Below are positions 11,666-22,068 of a DNA stretch of 64,000 bases, piece by piece (positions within the stretch are counted from its first letter, which is position 1; every line of letters starts with the position of its first letter). The translations under genes and the position numbers were made by a program. The DNA is from Zasmidium citrigriseum (lineage: Eukaryota > Ascomycota > Dothideomycetes > Mycosphaerellales > Mycosphaerellaceae), in NCBI GenBank assembly GCA_002786025.1, contig NHNW01000046.1:248001-312000 (forward strand), written 5' to 3'. The notes under the pieces were generated by a model that saw only the letters and a program-made list of their open reading frames with translations, was not told the origin of the DNA and did not search any database.

Positions 11666-13305
11666 ATGTCGAGGCTCTCGTCGGCTGAGCCCAGCATCGC
11701 CGACAGGGCCAGGAGCAGGAGTCGCACCGTCCACACTCGCTCTGGTCCCGGCGGACGGCCCAGCAAAAGAATCATTTTATGCGAAGACGGTAAGTGCATG
11801 AAATGTTGATGAAGGAACAGGAATGTCTTGCTAATGCCTGCAATCAAGGATCCTGGCTCAACTCCGATAGCGGCAGCCTCAAAGCATCCATATCCATCCC
11901 CAGCAACGTGACTCGCATCTCCCGCGCCATCAAACCCGTCAGCTCAGATGGCATTCCGCAAATCGTCAACTACCACTGGGGCGTCGGTGGCGGCGGCGGC
12001 ATCGGCAACAAAATCCTCGGCATTGCTGGCCAAGGCCTCGAGGAGATTGTCCGCGAAGGCTACAACTTCATCGCCACCAACTACGTCCCCGGCGACGAGA
12101 TCTTCATCTTTGGTTTCAGCAGAGGAGCTTTCAGTGCGCGTAGTATTGCCGGCCTAATCGGCGACATTGGAGTCTTGACGAACGAAGGCCAGCCCTTTCT
12201 CGCCGAGATATATCGCGATGTCAAACATCAGCACGACAACAATTACGTCCCCAAGAACTCGGACATCCCCTTTCCAGACAAGCCGAGCGCTTCAAACCCA
12301 AGTTACAGACGCGAGCTCCAACGACGGGGAATGACGAGACTCAATGTCCCGATCAAAGTCGTTGGTGTCTGGGACACTGTTGGTGCCCTTGGCACCCCTA
12401 AGATTGGATGGCTCCAACGAGTCGGCATCCAATCCGCACAGCAAAGAGAGCTGTCCTTCTACGATACCTCGCTCTCCGACAGCATTGAATATGCTTTCCA
12501 AGCATTGGCCCTCGACGAACGACGCTTCGCCTTCCCTCCCACGCTCTGGGAGAAATTCGAAGGAAATCCAACCGTCCTACGTCAGGTTTGGTTTCCGGGT
12601 GCCCATGCAAATATAGGTGGTGGTTATGAAGACCAGCAGATCGCCACGATCTCTTTGGCATGGATGATGGCCCAGTGCCAGCCCTTTCTGGACTTTGATC
12701 TGGATTATATCCACGACGAGTGGGAATCGGTCGAATTGTACTATGAGAAGACCAACCAGAGACCTCGACCCTGGTCGTTTGGCGAGGTCTTCAGCGGGTT
12801 ACAGGGTGTATATGCTTTGGGAGGTTCGAAAATACGGACCCCTGGCAGATACTGTGCGACTGATCCTACCAATGGGCGTCCCACATCCGACCCTTTGATG
12901 GAGACGCATGAGGTATGTATCCGATGAAATCAGCTCGACGTTTGAGATACTGATTATCTACAGTACATCCACCCCTCTGTCCGGTCGAGACTTAAGCTGC
13001 ACGGCCCTGGACTCGAGGACAGAGGTGACTACGATTGCAAAGCGCTGCGTGATTGGAAGCTCGTAGTCGAATCCGAAGACGGTGCCAAGCGGCCGACTGT
13101 ATATTGGAAAGCGAGGGACAGGCCTCCAGAAGGCTTTGTCAAAGTGTTGCCGGAAGCTCCTCTCTGGCAGCTGGAACTAGAGCTGGTGCATTATGATCCC
13201 GAAACGGAGGCGTATGTCACCAGGCCATCTGGCGTACGGCAGCGCAGAAGCCAGAAGAGGTCTCGAAGTCGGCGGAGTCCGACCATGTCACCTCCACAGG
13301 AGTGA
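11666..13305 (+). CDS. DUF2235 domain protein (alpha/beta hydrolase-like, Tle1 phospholipase-related)
   Basis: Three exons, 11666-11789, 11849-12912 and 12964-13305 (introns of 59 and 51 bp), encode 509 residues. Splicing of exon 1 restores the family's opening motif (KRIILCEDGSWLNSD, matching the usual CDGTWN block). The nucleophile elbow GFSRGAFSAR is near residue 130, so Ser132 is the predicted nucleophile. Further family blocks are VVGVWDTVGALG and VWFPGAHANIGGGY, which should supply the acid and histidine. DUF2235 domains occur in fungi and in bacterial type VI effectors of the Tle1 lipase group; a lipid or ester substrate is inferred, not shown. The C-terminus is Arg/Ser-rich. An in-frame stop 24 bp upstream supports the start. 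Convergent with the next gene across 47 bp. Confidence 0.85.
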
Positions 13306-13352
13306 GGTGCTGTAAATATCCATTGTGCGAATCGCACGATCAGAAGTCCATT

Positions 13353-14339
13353 TCAAGGCTTCGCCTTGGGCTTGCGAATCACCACGACCCCATTGTCCTG
13401 TAACTGCCATCCCACGCCAGCCTTGACAAGTGAAGTCCATTCCGCGTCTCCGCTTCGCTCGACGTAGGCCTTGTCGACATGGAGGTAGCTCTTTCCAAGA
13501 CATTTCAACGCATGCAGCTGCACCCTCTCCACAGCGAATTCCATGATCGCTCTTTGGTACCCATCAACAGCACGCTTCGTCCGCCAGAACTTGACCCAGT
13601 CGTCGTGTACCAGTGAATGAAGAATGGTGCCTACTCTGCGATCCCGGTGCTTGAAGTCCAGCTTCACCCTCAGCGCATCAGTCAACTCGTACTGTCGACA
13701 GGCCAAGTCGAGAATCCGGTAGCCTACAAATTCCTGCAGCTCCGGCCCAGAGAGTGGAGTCGTTGGATGAATTTGGTAGAGGAGATAAAGTAGCGCGGGT
13801 TGATACGATTCCCACGAGCGACTCAAGATGCTGGCATGAATGACAAACATGTACGCTCGCTGCGCGAAGTGATCCCGTCTTCGTGAGCCGAAGATGCCTT
13901 CACGGAGCTTTCGCATGGCTAGGAGGATGTTGGGTAGATCGTTCGGTCGTTCAGTCTCCGAAGGGCGATGTGTGAGAGGCGGCCTGCTCGTCGGGCCATA
14001 TTTGGTTTCGGACTGGCCAGATATTGCTAACGGAGCGGTGTTCTTGATAGACAGCGAATTGAAGGCCTCGTCGAGACTGTGGTCGATTCCTGACGAAGCA
14101 CAGAACTTCATGTACCTTTCGACGATCTTCTGGTGGTAGGCTTCTTGAGTCTTGTGGTCATGTAATCTTCACAGGAAGTCAGCTTGAGCTTTGCTGAGTG
14201 CTGGGAAGATAATGAAGAACCTCGTCTCGCCTTTGGAAGGCAGCGTGTATGCATCGAGAGGATCACTTGGGGCGGGCTTCAATCGGTTCCATGCTCCTGA
14301 CGCTCCTCGTCGTGGTTGGGGTCTCACGGATGTTGACAT
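13353..14339 (-). CDS. CSN8/PSMD8/eIF3K-like helical protein, fungal conserved
   Basis: Exon 1 (14339-14221) begins MSTSVRPQPRRGASGAWNRL. A 54-bp intron (14220-14167) with an unusual GTTCTT donor and GAAG acceptor joins codons to read GETRLHDHKTQEAYHQKIVE. Exon 2 ends at 13353, for 310 residues. Without exon 1 the frame would start at an internal Met inside an evidently coding stretch, so I prefer the two-exon model. Blocks such as LPNILLAMRKLREGIF, FVGYRILDLACRQYEL and LVHDDWVKFWRTKRAVDGYQ fit the helical CSN8/PSD8/eIF3K (PCI-related) group. Its partner, whether COP9, proteasome or another complex, cannot be decided here. Confidence 0.72.
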
Positions 14340-14832
14340 GCTGTCTCAACGTCCGAGGCGGACAAGGACCGGCTCAAATCGGGGGGCACTCAAGCTTGAA
14401 CGGAATCCGCAATACCGATATCACTCGCGAAGGGCCAGATTCTGATGGCGAGTGAAATGATGTTGTTTGTTGTTGTGTTTTGCGAGAACGAGGAAGCGAC
14501 CACGACGACGAGAGGTGCGTCAGCGGGAAGGGCAAGATTTGCCGAGCATCCTCTTCCTACCCTTCAACATCACCACCTTCTTCTCTAACTTCTTCTTTTC
14601 TTCCGCCTCGAATTCTTCCTCTATTTCTCTCCGGAAGATTGCACAACACCAGGCTCTTGAAAGGCCGATCGATCCTTTGGCCTTAGCCTGGAATCGCTGG
14701 GAAGCTCTTCAGTTTTGACCGGCACCTTGAAGATATCTTCTTCGCTACTCTCAACATAGACATAGATCGAGACAACATGCTCACAGGAAACAATACCGCA
14801 CGATAGATCTCCAAATTCGAACAATTTCGAAC
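14340..14832. promoter_or_regulatory. Divergent promoter with long pyrimidine tract
   Basis: This 493-bp region lies between two divergent starts. Positions about 14,545-14,640 on the plus strand are almost entirely C and T, interrupted by few purines. Such CT-rich tracts mark fungal core promoters and transcription starts, here probably that of the PAQR gene. No specific factor site is identifiable. Confidence 0.5.
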
Positions 14833-15909
14833 ATGGACAAGAAGAACAAGAACTCATCCGGCACGGCCGAAAATGTGGCCCATCACACCGAAAAGCTCGC
14901 CCACCAGGCAAAGACAGTCCTCTGGAACGATCTGCCAAAATGGATGCAAGACAATCACTACATCCACAGCGGCTACCGTCCCCAGTCCAACTCATACAAG
15001 AAGTGCGCTGCCAGCATCGGCTACCTATCGAATGAGACTGTGAATATCTGGAGCCATCTCATCGGAGCCGTCATGGCAGGTATCGCTGCAGGAGTCTTAT
15101 TCTGGTCCATTGCACCGCGATTCGAGCTTGCTACGAGACAGGACATCATCGTATTTTCGTGCTTCTTCCTAGGAGCAGTGACTTGCTTGGGCATGTCTGC
15201 GACGTATCATACCATCTCAAACCACTCGGAAGCTGTGGCCAAGTTTGGAAATCGTCTCGACTACATGGGCATTGTCTTTCTCATCTGGGGATCCTTCATT
15301 CCCTCGATATTCTACGGATTCAGCGCTGAGCCTCAGCTGATACGTTTATACTGGTCAATGGTGAGAAGACTTATACTCCATCATCAGTGATCCATAATGC
15401 TGACATTTTCGTAGATAACTACCATTGGAGCCGGCACGCTCGTCGTGGTCATGCATCCCAAGTTCAGATCGCCTCAATGGCGTCCTTTTCGAGCATTCAT
15501 GTTCGTCATGATGGGATTGAGTGCTGTGTTCCCTGTCATTCATGGTCTTCAACTGTACGGCTACAAGCAGCTGGAGAATCAAATTGGCCTCTCATGGCTC
15601 GTCACGCAAGGCGGACTTTACATCACAGGGGCGATCATCTACGCGGTAAGTTGTACAAGTCTCATGCGAAAAGCTCAAGAACCCATCACTGATGTAACGT
15701 AGTCTCGAGTGCCAGAACGCTGGAGGCCAGGAGCATTCGATCTTTTTGGCAGCTCCCATCAAATCTTCCACATTCTGGTGGTTCTCGCCGCGGCGGCGCA
15801 TCTCACTGGCCTTCTCAAGGCTTTCGACTACGAACACAGCTCCCGTACTGCAGCAGTGGCTGGCCAGTCCTTGCCGCAGGTGCTGAGCAAGTTGATCCCG
15901 GGTAGTTGA
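14833..15909 (+). CDS. PAQR / haemolysin III family seven-helix membrane protein (IZH-like)
   Basis: Three exons, 14833-15360, 15415-15645 and 15703-15909 (introns 54 and 57 bp), encode 321 residues. The family's metal-site elements are visible: NIWSHLIGA before helix 1, then SATYHTISNHSE and, near the C-terminus, SSHQIFHILVVLAAAAH, giving the conserved Ser/His/Asp/His/His set. A soluble N-terminus of about 70 residues ends with YIHSGYRP and YLSNETVNIW, typical of adiponectin-receptor-like members. Seven hydrophobic helices can be traced. Yeast relatives (IZH proteins) act in zinc and sterol homeostasis, and animal members have ceramidase activity; which applies here is inference. Confidence 0.9.
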
Positions 15910-17256
15910 ATGCATTGCATTCCGGTCTGCAGCTACGCCATCCTCAGCCTATCTTTCTTCGCAGAGACTTCGGGCTGGAAGCATGGAATGCATAATGCAC
16001 CAGGGGCAGCTTCGCAAGCTTGAGCGAGAGAAGTCTTGCCCGACGACTACACGGCCATATCAACGTTGACGGCATTCTCGAATGGTGCCTTGAAAGCGGG
16101 TTCTCCGATCGGTCGTCAAGGTGCCAGGCTCTCCACAGCGATGTCGTAAACTTTGTGGCTCCTCACAACGATATCTCGGATCAACGCAGCCGCTACCCAG
16201 AAGGTGCATTGCAGAAAGCCAGGCGGGCGGCGGCTGCAGCTTTCCGTAGCTTCATGATGTTTCAGAGTCAAGAGTCCTCTCAACCTTGATCAAGATTCCT
16301 GCAACGATGCGCACAACGTCAATAATCACAAGTTGCCTGCCACTAGATCTGGTGCCTCAACCCAACACGATCTGCAGGAGAATCTTTTGCCTTCGTCAAC
16401 TTCCAGGTTCCGTCTGTTCGTGCTCCGGTAGGGCAGCTGATGGGTGCGCGTGGTCGCCGCTCGTGCTACAACATCCAAGACGTTTGGTTCGTACGACGCT
16501 CAGGCAGAGGTGGTGCGCTTCCAGACGATATATCTGCAGTTGAAGTGGGTTACCACGTACTTCTCGGCAGACGCGGCCAAGAGGCGGGTCAGTTGGTAGC
16601 GAATAATGCAGGTGAATGCATGATGCAGATCATATGCAGGCCATCCTTTGCAAGGATGCCGCGTGTTACGCGTGAGAAGACGAGATCTCGCCGGTGTTCA
16701 CAAGGAGAGGATAGAAAAGAAGAATGGTGGTGATTGCACTACGTGCTGCTCGTGCGAGTCTTACACGACAGCAGACGAGCGAGCAGACAGCAATTTGATA
16801 GTGTAACAGCGCCCAATTCAGGCTGTTTATCACAGAGTTTTTCGAGGCGCGCTAAGAATAGCAACACGGTCAATTCGAAACTGGGACGTCGGCGTACCCT
16901 TGTCATGGGCCATTCTTTAGGATTATGATGGCTGCAGCGGCTGCGTGTGGTCCTCGACAACCGTCTGGGTCGGATGCTGCCATCGTCCCCAACGGCCACC
17001 GTCTTCCTGTGCCTGCCAGCCCGCCAGTTGCACGTCACCGTCGCCGTCGGGTCGAGTTGCGACATCTCCAGCTCCATCTACTCGACCTCCTCCATTACCA
17101 GCCAGCCGGCTCCAAGCCTGGTCTGCTCGCCCGCCCGAGACTGAGACCAGCCCTCACCACCACCAGCACTTGCTCGTCCTGAGCACCGCCACTCGTTTAG
17201 CATTTGTAACATGGGCAATTTTTGACCTTCCGCGCTCTTCGCCTTGCCGGCGACCC
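15910..17256. other. Long intergenic region upstream of the DUF1765 gene
   Basis: About 1.35 kb with only short frames lacking recognisable domains. The reading frame of the downstream gene is open back to about 16,945, but only from a GTG and with Pro/Arg/Ser-rich content, so I treat it as 5' untranslated sequence or an alternative N-terminus rather than a separate gene. Confidence 0.45.
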
Positions 17257-20200
17257 ATGATCAGGCCTGGACCTTCGCACCGCATGGCCACCACCGTTGC
17301 GACGGATAGAATAGGCGCACACGCAATGCGGCCTCACCGGGGTGCTTTCGACGGACATGGACGAGGCTACAAGAGAGGGAACCGCGTCACCTCGCCCAAC
17401 AGTGGGAATACGACTTCGCAAGAGCGGGAGAATGGCGAGTTGCCGCGTGCAGCCTCTTATACCTACATACCGGACGCCAAGGCCCAGCAATACGCCGACC
17501 GGGCCGTCGTCGAGATCAAGGGCTTTCCTGACGTCGCCCAAGACCAAGACGATGCCGACGACATTTCGCCGCCAGACTCCTCGCCGCCGGACTCGTCGGG
17601 TTGGAACACGCCTGACGAGCACGTGCCCGCCGTTGCCCCTCCGCAGGCTCGCGAGATCATTGCCCAGCTACGCAAGTCCCCCGCCGTGAGGCACCACGAC
17701 GAGGCCAGCGAGACTACCCGGAGTAGTGTAGAGTCGGGCACAAGTGCTGCTTCAACGCAGACAGCCTCGACTGTGGCCAGTACGCCCGCCTCCAGCCAAC
17801 ATCGCCCGTCGCTCAACAAGACCTTCTCGAAACGCTTCTCGCGACAGTCATGGTACCAATCCACGCCCTCCACGCCTTCACGATCCCCTTCTCCAACCAA
17901 GGAAGAGAAGACAAGCCGCTCAGGTTCCTTGGGAGCAGAAGTTGGGACAGGGCCCCAAGTTGCCGCAGATGGACGTAGGAAATCGCTTATTGCCAGGACA
18001 TTGACCAACAAATCCACCAAGGAGACCAAGGCGAAGAAGGAGCCGGCACAGTCAAGTGACGATCAAGAGTCTGGTAAGCACATCGCGCGCAAGGGCACAT
18101 TCTTGAGGCGGAAGAGCACACAGCGAGATTCTTCACTGTTGAAAGTGGCATCGAACGAGGCGGGTGCACAAGCTGTCCCTGGCAAGGATGCTGTACCTGC
18201 ATTGCCTGCGCTGCCAAAGTCCTTCTCGACGGATAGACTCCCCACGATACGATCGCAGTCGGCCGTGTCGGGTGCAGCTCCAGTACCACGACTGCTCTCA
18301 TCTGAGAAGCTGCACGGCCCCAGCCCACTATCAATGGCCGTGAAGAAGAAGGATCAACTTTGGAGTGAGTTTCGGGGACTGGATGCCGAATTTGCCAAAT
18401 TCTCGTCTAAATCCACCGCACTCAAGGCCAATGTCGTGCGGAACTCGTTACTACCATTTCTGCGAAACCACGCCGGTCATCCATCGAACAGAACTCTGCG
18501 ACCCGAGGACCTGGATCGCAGGACCAATATCTTGAACAAGTGGTGGACGGGATTGACTGAGCTCTTGCACGGGAGAAACAATCAGTCCATTTCTGGGACT
18601 GACAGGCCGGCCATTCTGGATGGAATCTCTGGAATAATGGAAAGGCCTGAATGGCGGCTGTCGCCATCCCCGTTTTGCCCACTTGCTGAGCGCATCAAAG
18701 TCACTCTTTCCAATGGCAGCAGGTCTAATACCTCCCTGGGATCAAGTTCTTCCGATTTTCTGGCCGATTCTGTTCATCACAACGTCCGCAACATCTTTAT
18801 TCAAAATCTGACAGCGCAAATGGCTTTTGTGGTGGATAAGATGTCGCTCCGCAATGCTTCTGCAAGTCTGGTGACTTTTTGCGGCAAGGCATGTGCGTAC
18901 GCCTTCATGTTTGTGCCAGGAATGGCTGATGTGATGGTGCGCCTTTGGGACCTGCCTATGGATACCCTGCGGCGGGTCCTCCAGGAAAATGGCATTGGCA
19001 AGTTCGAGCAGATGCCCGACTCTACGGACGACATCCTCGCCAACTTCCCGCCCGCTCTCCACCAGCTCGGTTTCGCCTCTTTGATGAAGCACGTTCGAAA
19101 GTTGAGAACCCCGCCACCTCTACCACTCGGAACGACTCATATAGAGTGGTGGGGCCACTGGGTGGAGCGGTGGAGTGGAAGAGAGAGCGATCTGTTCTAC
19201 GTTTTTGTGAAGCATTACCATATTTTAACGACAGACTTCCTACCCTCGGATTCGACCAAGAAAGAGAGAATGTGCGCGCCGGGTTTGCTCCTCGTACATG
19301 CTCAAATACTCACCAATCTCGATGCCACGATCCACAGGGACGCCAATCAAGCGCAACAGGATTCCACGACAACGGCCTCGACTGTCACTTTCGACGAATT
19401 GCTGGGCGACCCGGATGCAGTCGCGTCAGCGCTGCCAATACCACCGACCAATGCCACTCGATTGATGGCGGAGAACCGACTCATAATGTTAATACGGGAC
19501 TTTCTATCCGAGCGAACCGCAGATCACCCCATAGCGAGGGAAGTATTTGCGCAGTCATTCAATGACCTTTTGCAGGCGGCGGCGCGGGGGACCTCAATGT
19601 TCGACCATTCTGCTTGTTACACACTGCTTGACTTTCTGGAGGAAGCGCTTGCCATTCTAGTTCGCTACGAGCATCTCAGGGAGGCCGAAGGATCGCTCAT
19701 CGACTCAAACTTCTGGCATACAGTGTGCAAGAAAATGATCGACAGCGAGAACACGATGACGGAGATTCGCCTTTACGCTTTCCTGTATACTGTCTGGAAC
19801 ATGGTCATGTCTGACCCGCATCGAAAAGAGAACCTTTGCATGAAGTTGCTACTGGACCCCGAGGTCTTCGAAAGCCGCTTCAACCACTGGTGTCCGATGG
19901 TCAGGGCGTATTATATGCGGTTGCTGTGTTGGCGGATCGGTAGACACGATGGAGAAGATGATGGTAACATGGAGCTTCTGGAGACGTTGGAGCAGCGACT
20001 CCAGACGACATGGTCGTACCATGTCTTCTTGGAAGAGAAGGCGGGGCGTGAAAACACGCTGCGACCAGTTACCAATCCATGCAATCCAGCGCCCGGGCGA
20101 AGACTGCTCATCGTGCGCACAGACAACCAGATCAATCCCGGTGGCTCTTTCCTAACGTTTGATGGGCTTTTGCGCGACTCTCCATCGCAGATGCAGAAAC

Positions 20201-20838
20201 CCGCTTGGAGGCGCACCTCCTCAGCATCGACATTGCTGGATGGTGTAGACACTCGGCCAGACTCGTCGTCATCTACGCTGGATTCAGAAAGCGACTCTCG
20301 TGAGAAGGGCATCGGAGGCTTCCTGCGCAAGATGATAGGAGGGTCGAAGACACGTTCCAAATCGCAAGGGCCTTCAAAACGCAGCACCTCATCTTCGAGC
20401 GCGCCGCCGATGCCAGAAGTCGGCCAAGGGATCTCGCGAGCCGCCACCGATGGACAGCAGACGGCACGTGGAACAGGTGAGGATGCAGTCGCCAAGCCGC
20501 AACATCGAAGTCTCAGCTTCAAATTCTCACTGGAATTCCATCCCAACTACAAGCAACTTCCACCAATGCGTTTGGCCCGGCCTCGTCTCCCGACACCAGC
20601 TCAGGCGTTTCTGCAGACGGAGAAGCCAGACATGTGCGAGTCGAAAATCGAGGGCGCTGAACCGCGTGGCCAGAGCATTGCGCGGGCTAGGTACAGTGGA
20701 CGAGCACTCGCCGAGTGGACGATGGTGGTAGGGGAATGCCACAGCTTCTTTGAGAGGAGGAAAAACGAGGGCGCACCGGGCAACAAGCATGTCGAGACGC
20801 CAACTTTGGGTGTCGAAGTCTTCAAGCCGCGGTCATGA
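17257..20838 (+). CDS. DUF1765 (UPF0592-type) fungal protein
   Basis: A single 1,193-residue frame from the first plausible ATG. Residues 1-340 are disordered, rich in Ser, Thr and Pro (for example SPPDSSPPDSSGWNTPDEH) and look like phosphosites. From about residue 360 the protein becomes ordered and helical, with blocks NILNKWWTGLTELLHG, MAFVVDKMSLRNASASLVTF and FWHTVCKKMIDSENTMTEIR that match the fungal DUF1765 group. The C-terminal 200 residues are again Ser-rich and basic (KMIGGSKTRSKSQGPSKRS) and end in a short ordered segment. The biochemical function of the family is unknown. Membrane association has been suggested by the UPF0592 name, but I see no clear transmembrane helix. Confidence 0.8.
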   Translation: MIRPGPSHRMATTVATDRIGAHAMRPHRGAFDGHGRGYKRGNRVTSPNSGNTTSQERENGELPRAASYTYIPDAKAQQYADRAVVEIKGFPDVAQDQDDADDISPPDSSPPDSSGWNTPDEHVPAVAPPQAREIIAQLRKSPAVRHHDEASETTRSSVESGTSAASTQTASTVASTPASSQHRPSLNKTFSKRFSRQSWYQSTPSTPSRSPSPTKEEKTSRSGSLGAEVGTGPQVAADGRRKSLIARTLTNKSTKETKAKKEPAQSSDDQESGKHIARKGTFLRRKSTQRDSSLLKVASNEAGAQAVPGKDAVPALPALPKSFSTDRLPTIRSQSAVSGAAPVPRLLSSEKLHGPSPLSMAVKKKDQLWSEFRGLDAEFAKFSSKSTALKANVVRNSLLPFLRNHAGHPSNRTLRPEDLDRRTNILNKWWTGLTELLHGRNNQSISGTDRPAILDGISGIMERPEWRLSPSPFCPLAERIKVTLSNGSRSNTSLGSSSSDFLADSVHHNVRNIFIQNLTAQMAFVVDKMSLRNASASLVTFCGKACAYAFMFVPGMADVMVRLWDLPMDTLRRVLQENGIGKFEQMPDSTDDILANFPPALHQLGFASLMKHVRKLRTPPPLPLGTTHIEWWGHWVERWSGRESDLFYVFVKHYHILTTDFLPSDSTKKERMCAPGLLLVHAQILTNLDATIHRDANQAQQDSTTTASTVTFDELLGDPDAVASALPIPPTNATRLMAENRLIMLIRDFLSERTADHPIAREVFAQSFNDLLQAAARGTSMFDHSACYTLLDFLEEALAILVRYEHLREAEGSLIDSNFWHTVCKKMIDSENTMTEIRLYAFLYTVWNMVMSDPHRKENLCMKLLLDPEVFESRFNHWCPMVRAYYMRLLCWRIGRHDGEDDGNMELLETLEQRLQTTWSYHVFLEEKAGRENTLRPVTNPCNPAPGRRLLIVRTDNQINPGGSFLTFDGLLRDSPSQMQKPAWRRTSSASTLLDGVDTRPDSSSSTLDSESDSREKGIGGFLRKMIGGSKTRSKSQGPSKRSTSSSSAPPMPEVGQGISRAATDGQQTARGTGEDAVAKPQHRSLSFKFSLEFHPNYKQLPPMRLARPRLPTPAQAFLQTEKPDMCESKIEGAEPRGQSIARARYSGRALAEWTMVVGECHSFFERRKNEGAPGNKHVETPTLGVEVFKPRS

Positions 20839-22068
20839 TGTTTTGTGAGCGATTTGAGCGTTGTGTTGATGTTATTTGCATGTGTGTGAGCATATTGGGA
20901 GGGCGTTCTTCATCTTCGCCATTCACGAGATGGCGGATTCTTCAGCATGGCATGGTCGCGGCGTTTCTTCTTTTGAAGTGTATAATGTAATGAGCATCGA
21001 GACGGCAGAAGGATGAATATAGATAGATCGAAGGACAGTGACGGAACTCATGGGATGGGACAGGGTAAATACAGGACGCGGGCTACACTCCTTCCTCAAA
21101 CTGGCAGATCAGCTCTCTCCGCGAGAGTAAGCGTCTCCAAGCTAATAGATGCCTTGCTGCACTCTTAACCCTTCTCGAAAAAGTTGGGGATCGCTCGAGG
21201 CATCTTCCACTTTGACCGGACCACCGAGCATAGAAGACCTCAAATCAACCCCTTCCACGCCCGTCTTTGCTTGGCCAAATCAACTCAGACCACATCTGTT
21301 GGAATGTGAGCACGCCACGTTGACCCAGGGGCCATTTTGGTGGTGTGGTCATAAGAATAGGTGTTTCATCGGGCAGCAAGCAGCACGAGCGCTGTGAGTG
21401 AAGCAGCCAATCAACTCCTGGCCGGGTACGAAGTGGTAATGCCAGCCGGTGTGTCGAGATCGGTGGTTTCTAAACGACAGCGAAAGGGAATGCTGCAGCA
21501 GAGATAGGAGCGGACGTCACGTCAGAATCGTGGCAGTGATTGTAGAAAGTGATGATGCGGCACGAGTGGGCGTGGAAAGTCAAGCAGCGTCTAGCTCCAC
21601 CGCAGGAGCCTCCTGCTGCGTTGGTTTGTTCGTCATCGTTAGCCCGGCGGACGGACTGACCTGACCTGTCTTTCAGTATTGCATAGCGCGCGAAGTGTGG
21701 TGAAGAGAGGTTCGAGATTGTCCTTGATTGATTGACGGATTGATTAAGCCGGGCACCGCTGCTTTGTCTGGCCTGCCGTGTCTCGCTCGGCCTCGCCCGC
21801 CCTCGCGGAGAAGCAGCCAGCAGCAGCAAGCAAGCAATACCTGACTCTTCCACCTCCTGCTCCGCCTCCACCGCGACAGCGAGCCCTCCCACCGCCCGCC
21901 GGCCTGCTCGCCCTCAACAGCAGCGCCCCGGCCGACGCGCCCACCGCCCACGCCGCCGCACCGCCAGACAGCCGCCGCTTCGACTCGGCCTGCCTGCTGT
22001 GCTGTTCCCGCGCTGTTTCGCGGCGACAAGGCCTCGCTCGCGCGCCGCCCAACACGCACCACCGCCCC
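20839..22068. promoter_or_regulatory. YAK1 upstream region with long 5' leader
   Basis: About 1.23 kb between two genes on the same strand. The part from about 21,720 includes a short ttgattgattgacggattgatt repeat and an open, Ala/Pro/Arg-rich frame continuous with YAK1 but lacking an ATG before 22,069. I read it as 5' untranslated leader. Long leaders are common for signalling genes in filamentous fungi. Confidence 0.45.
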
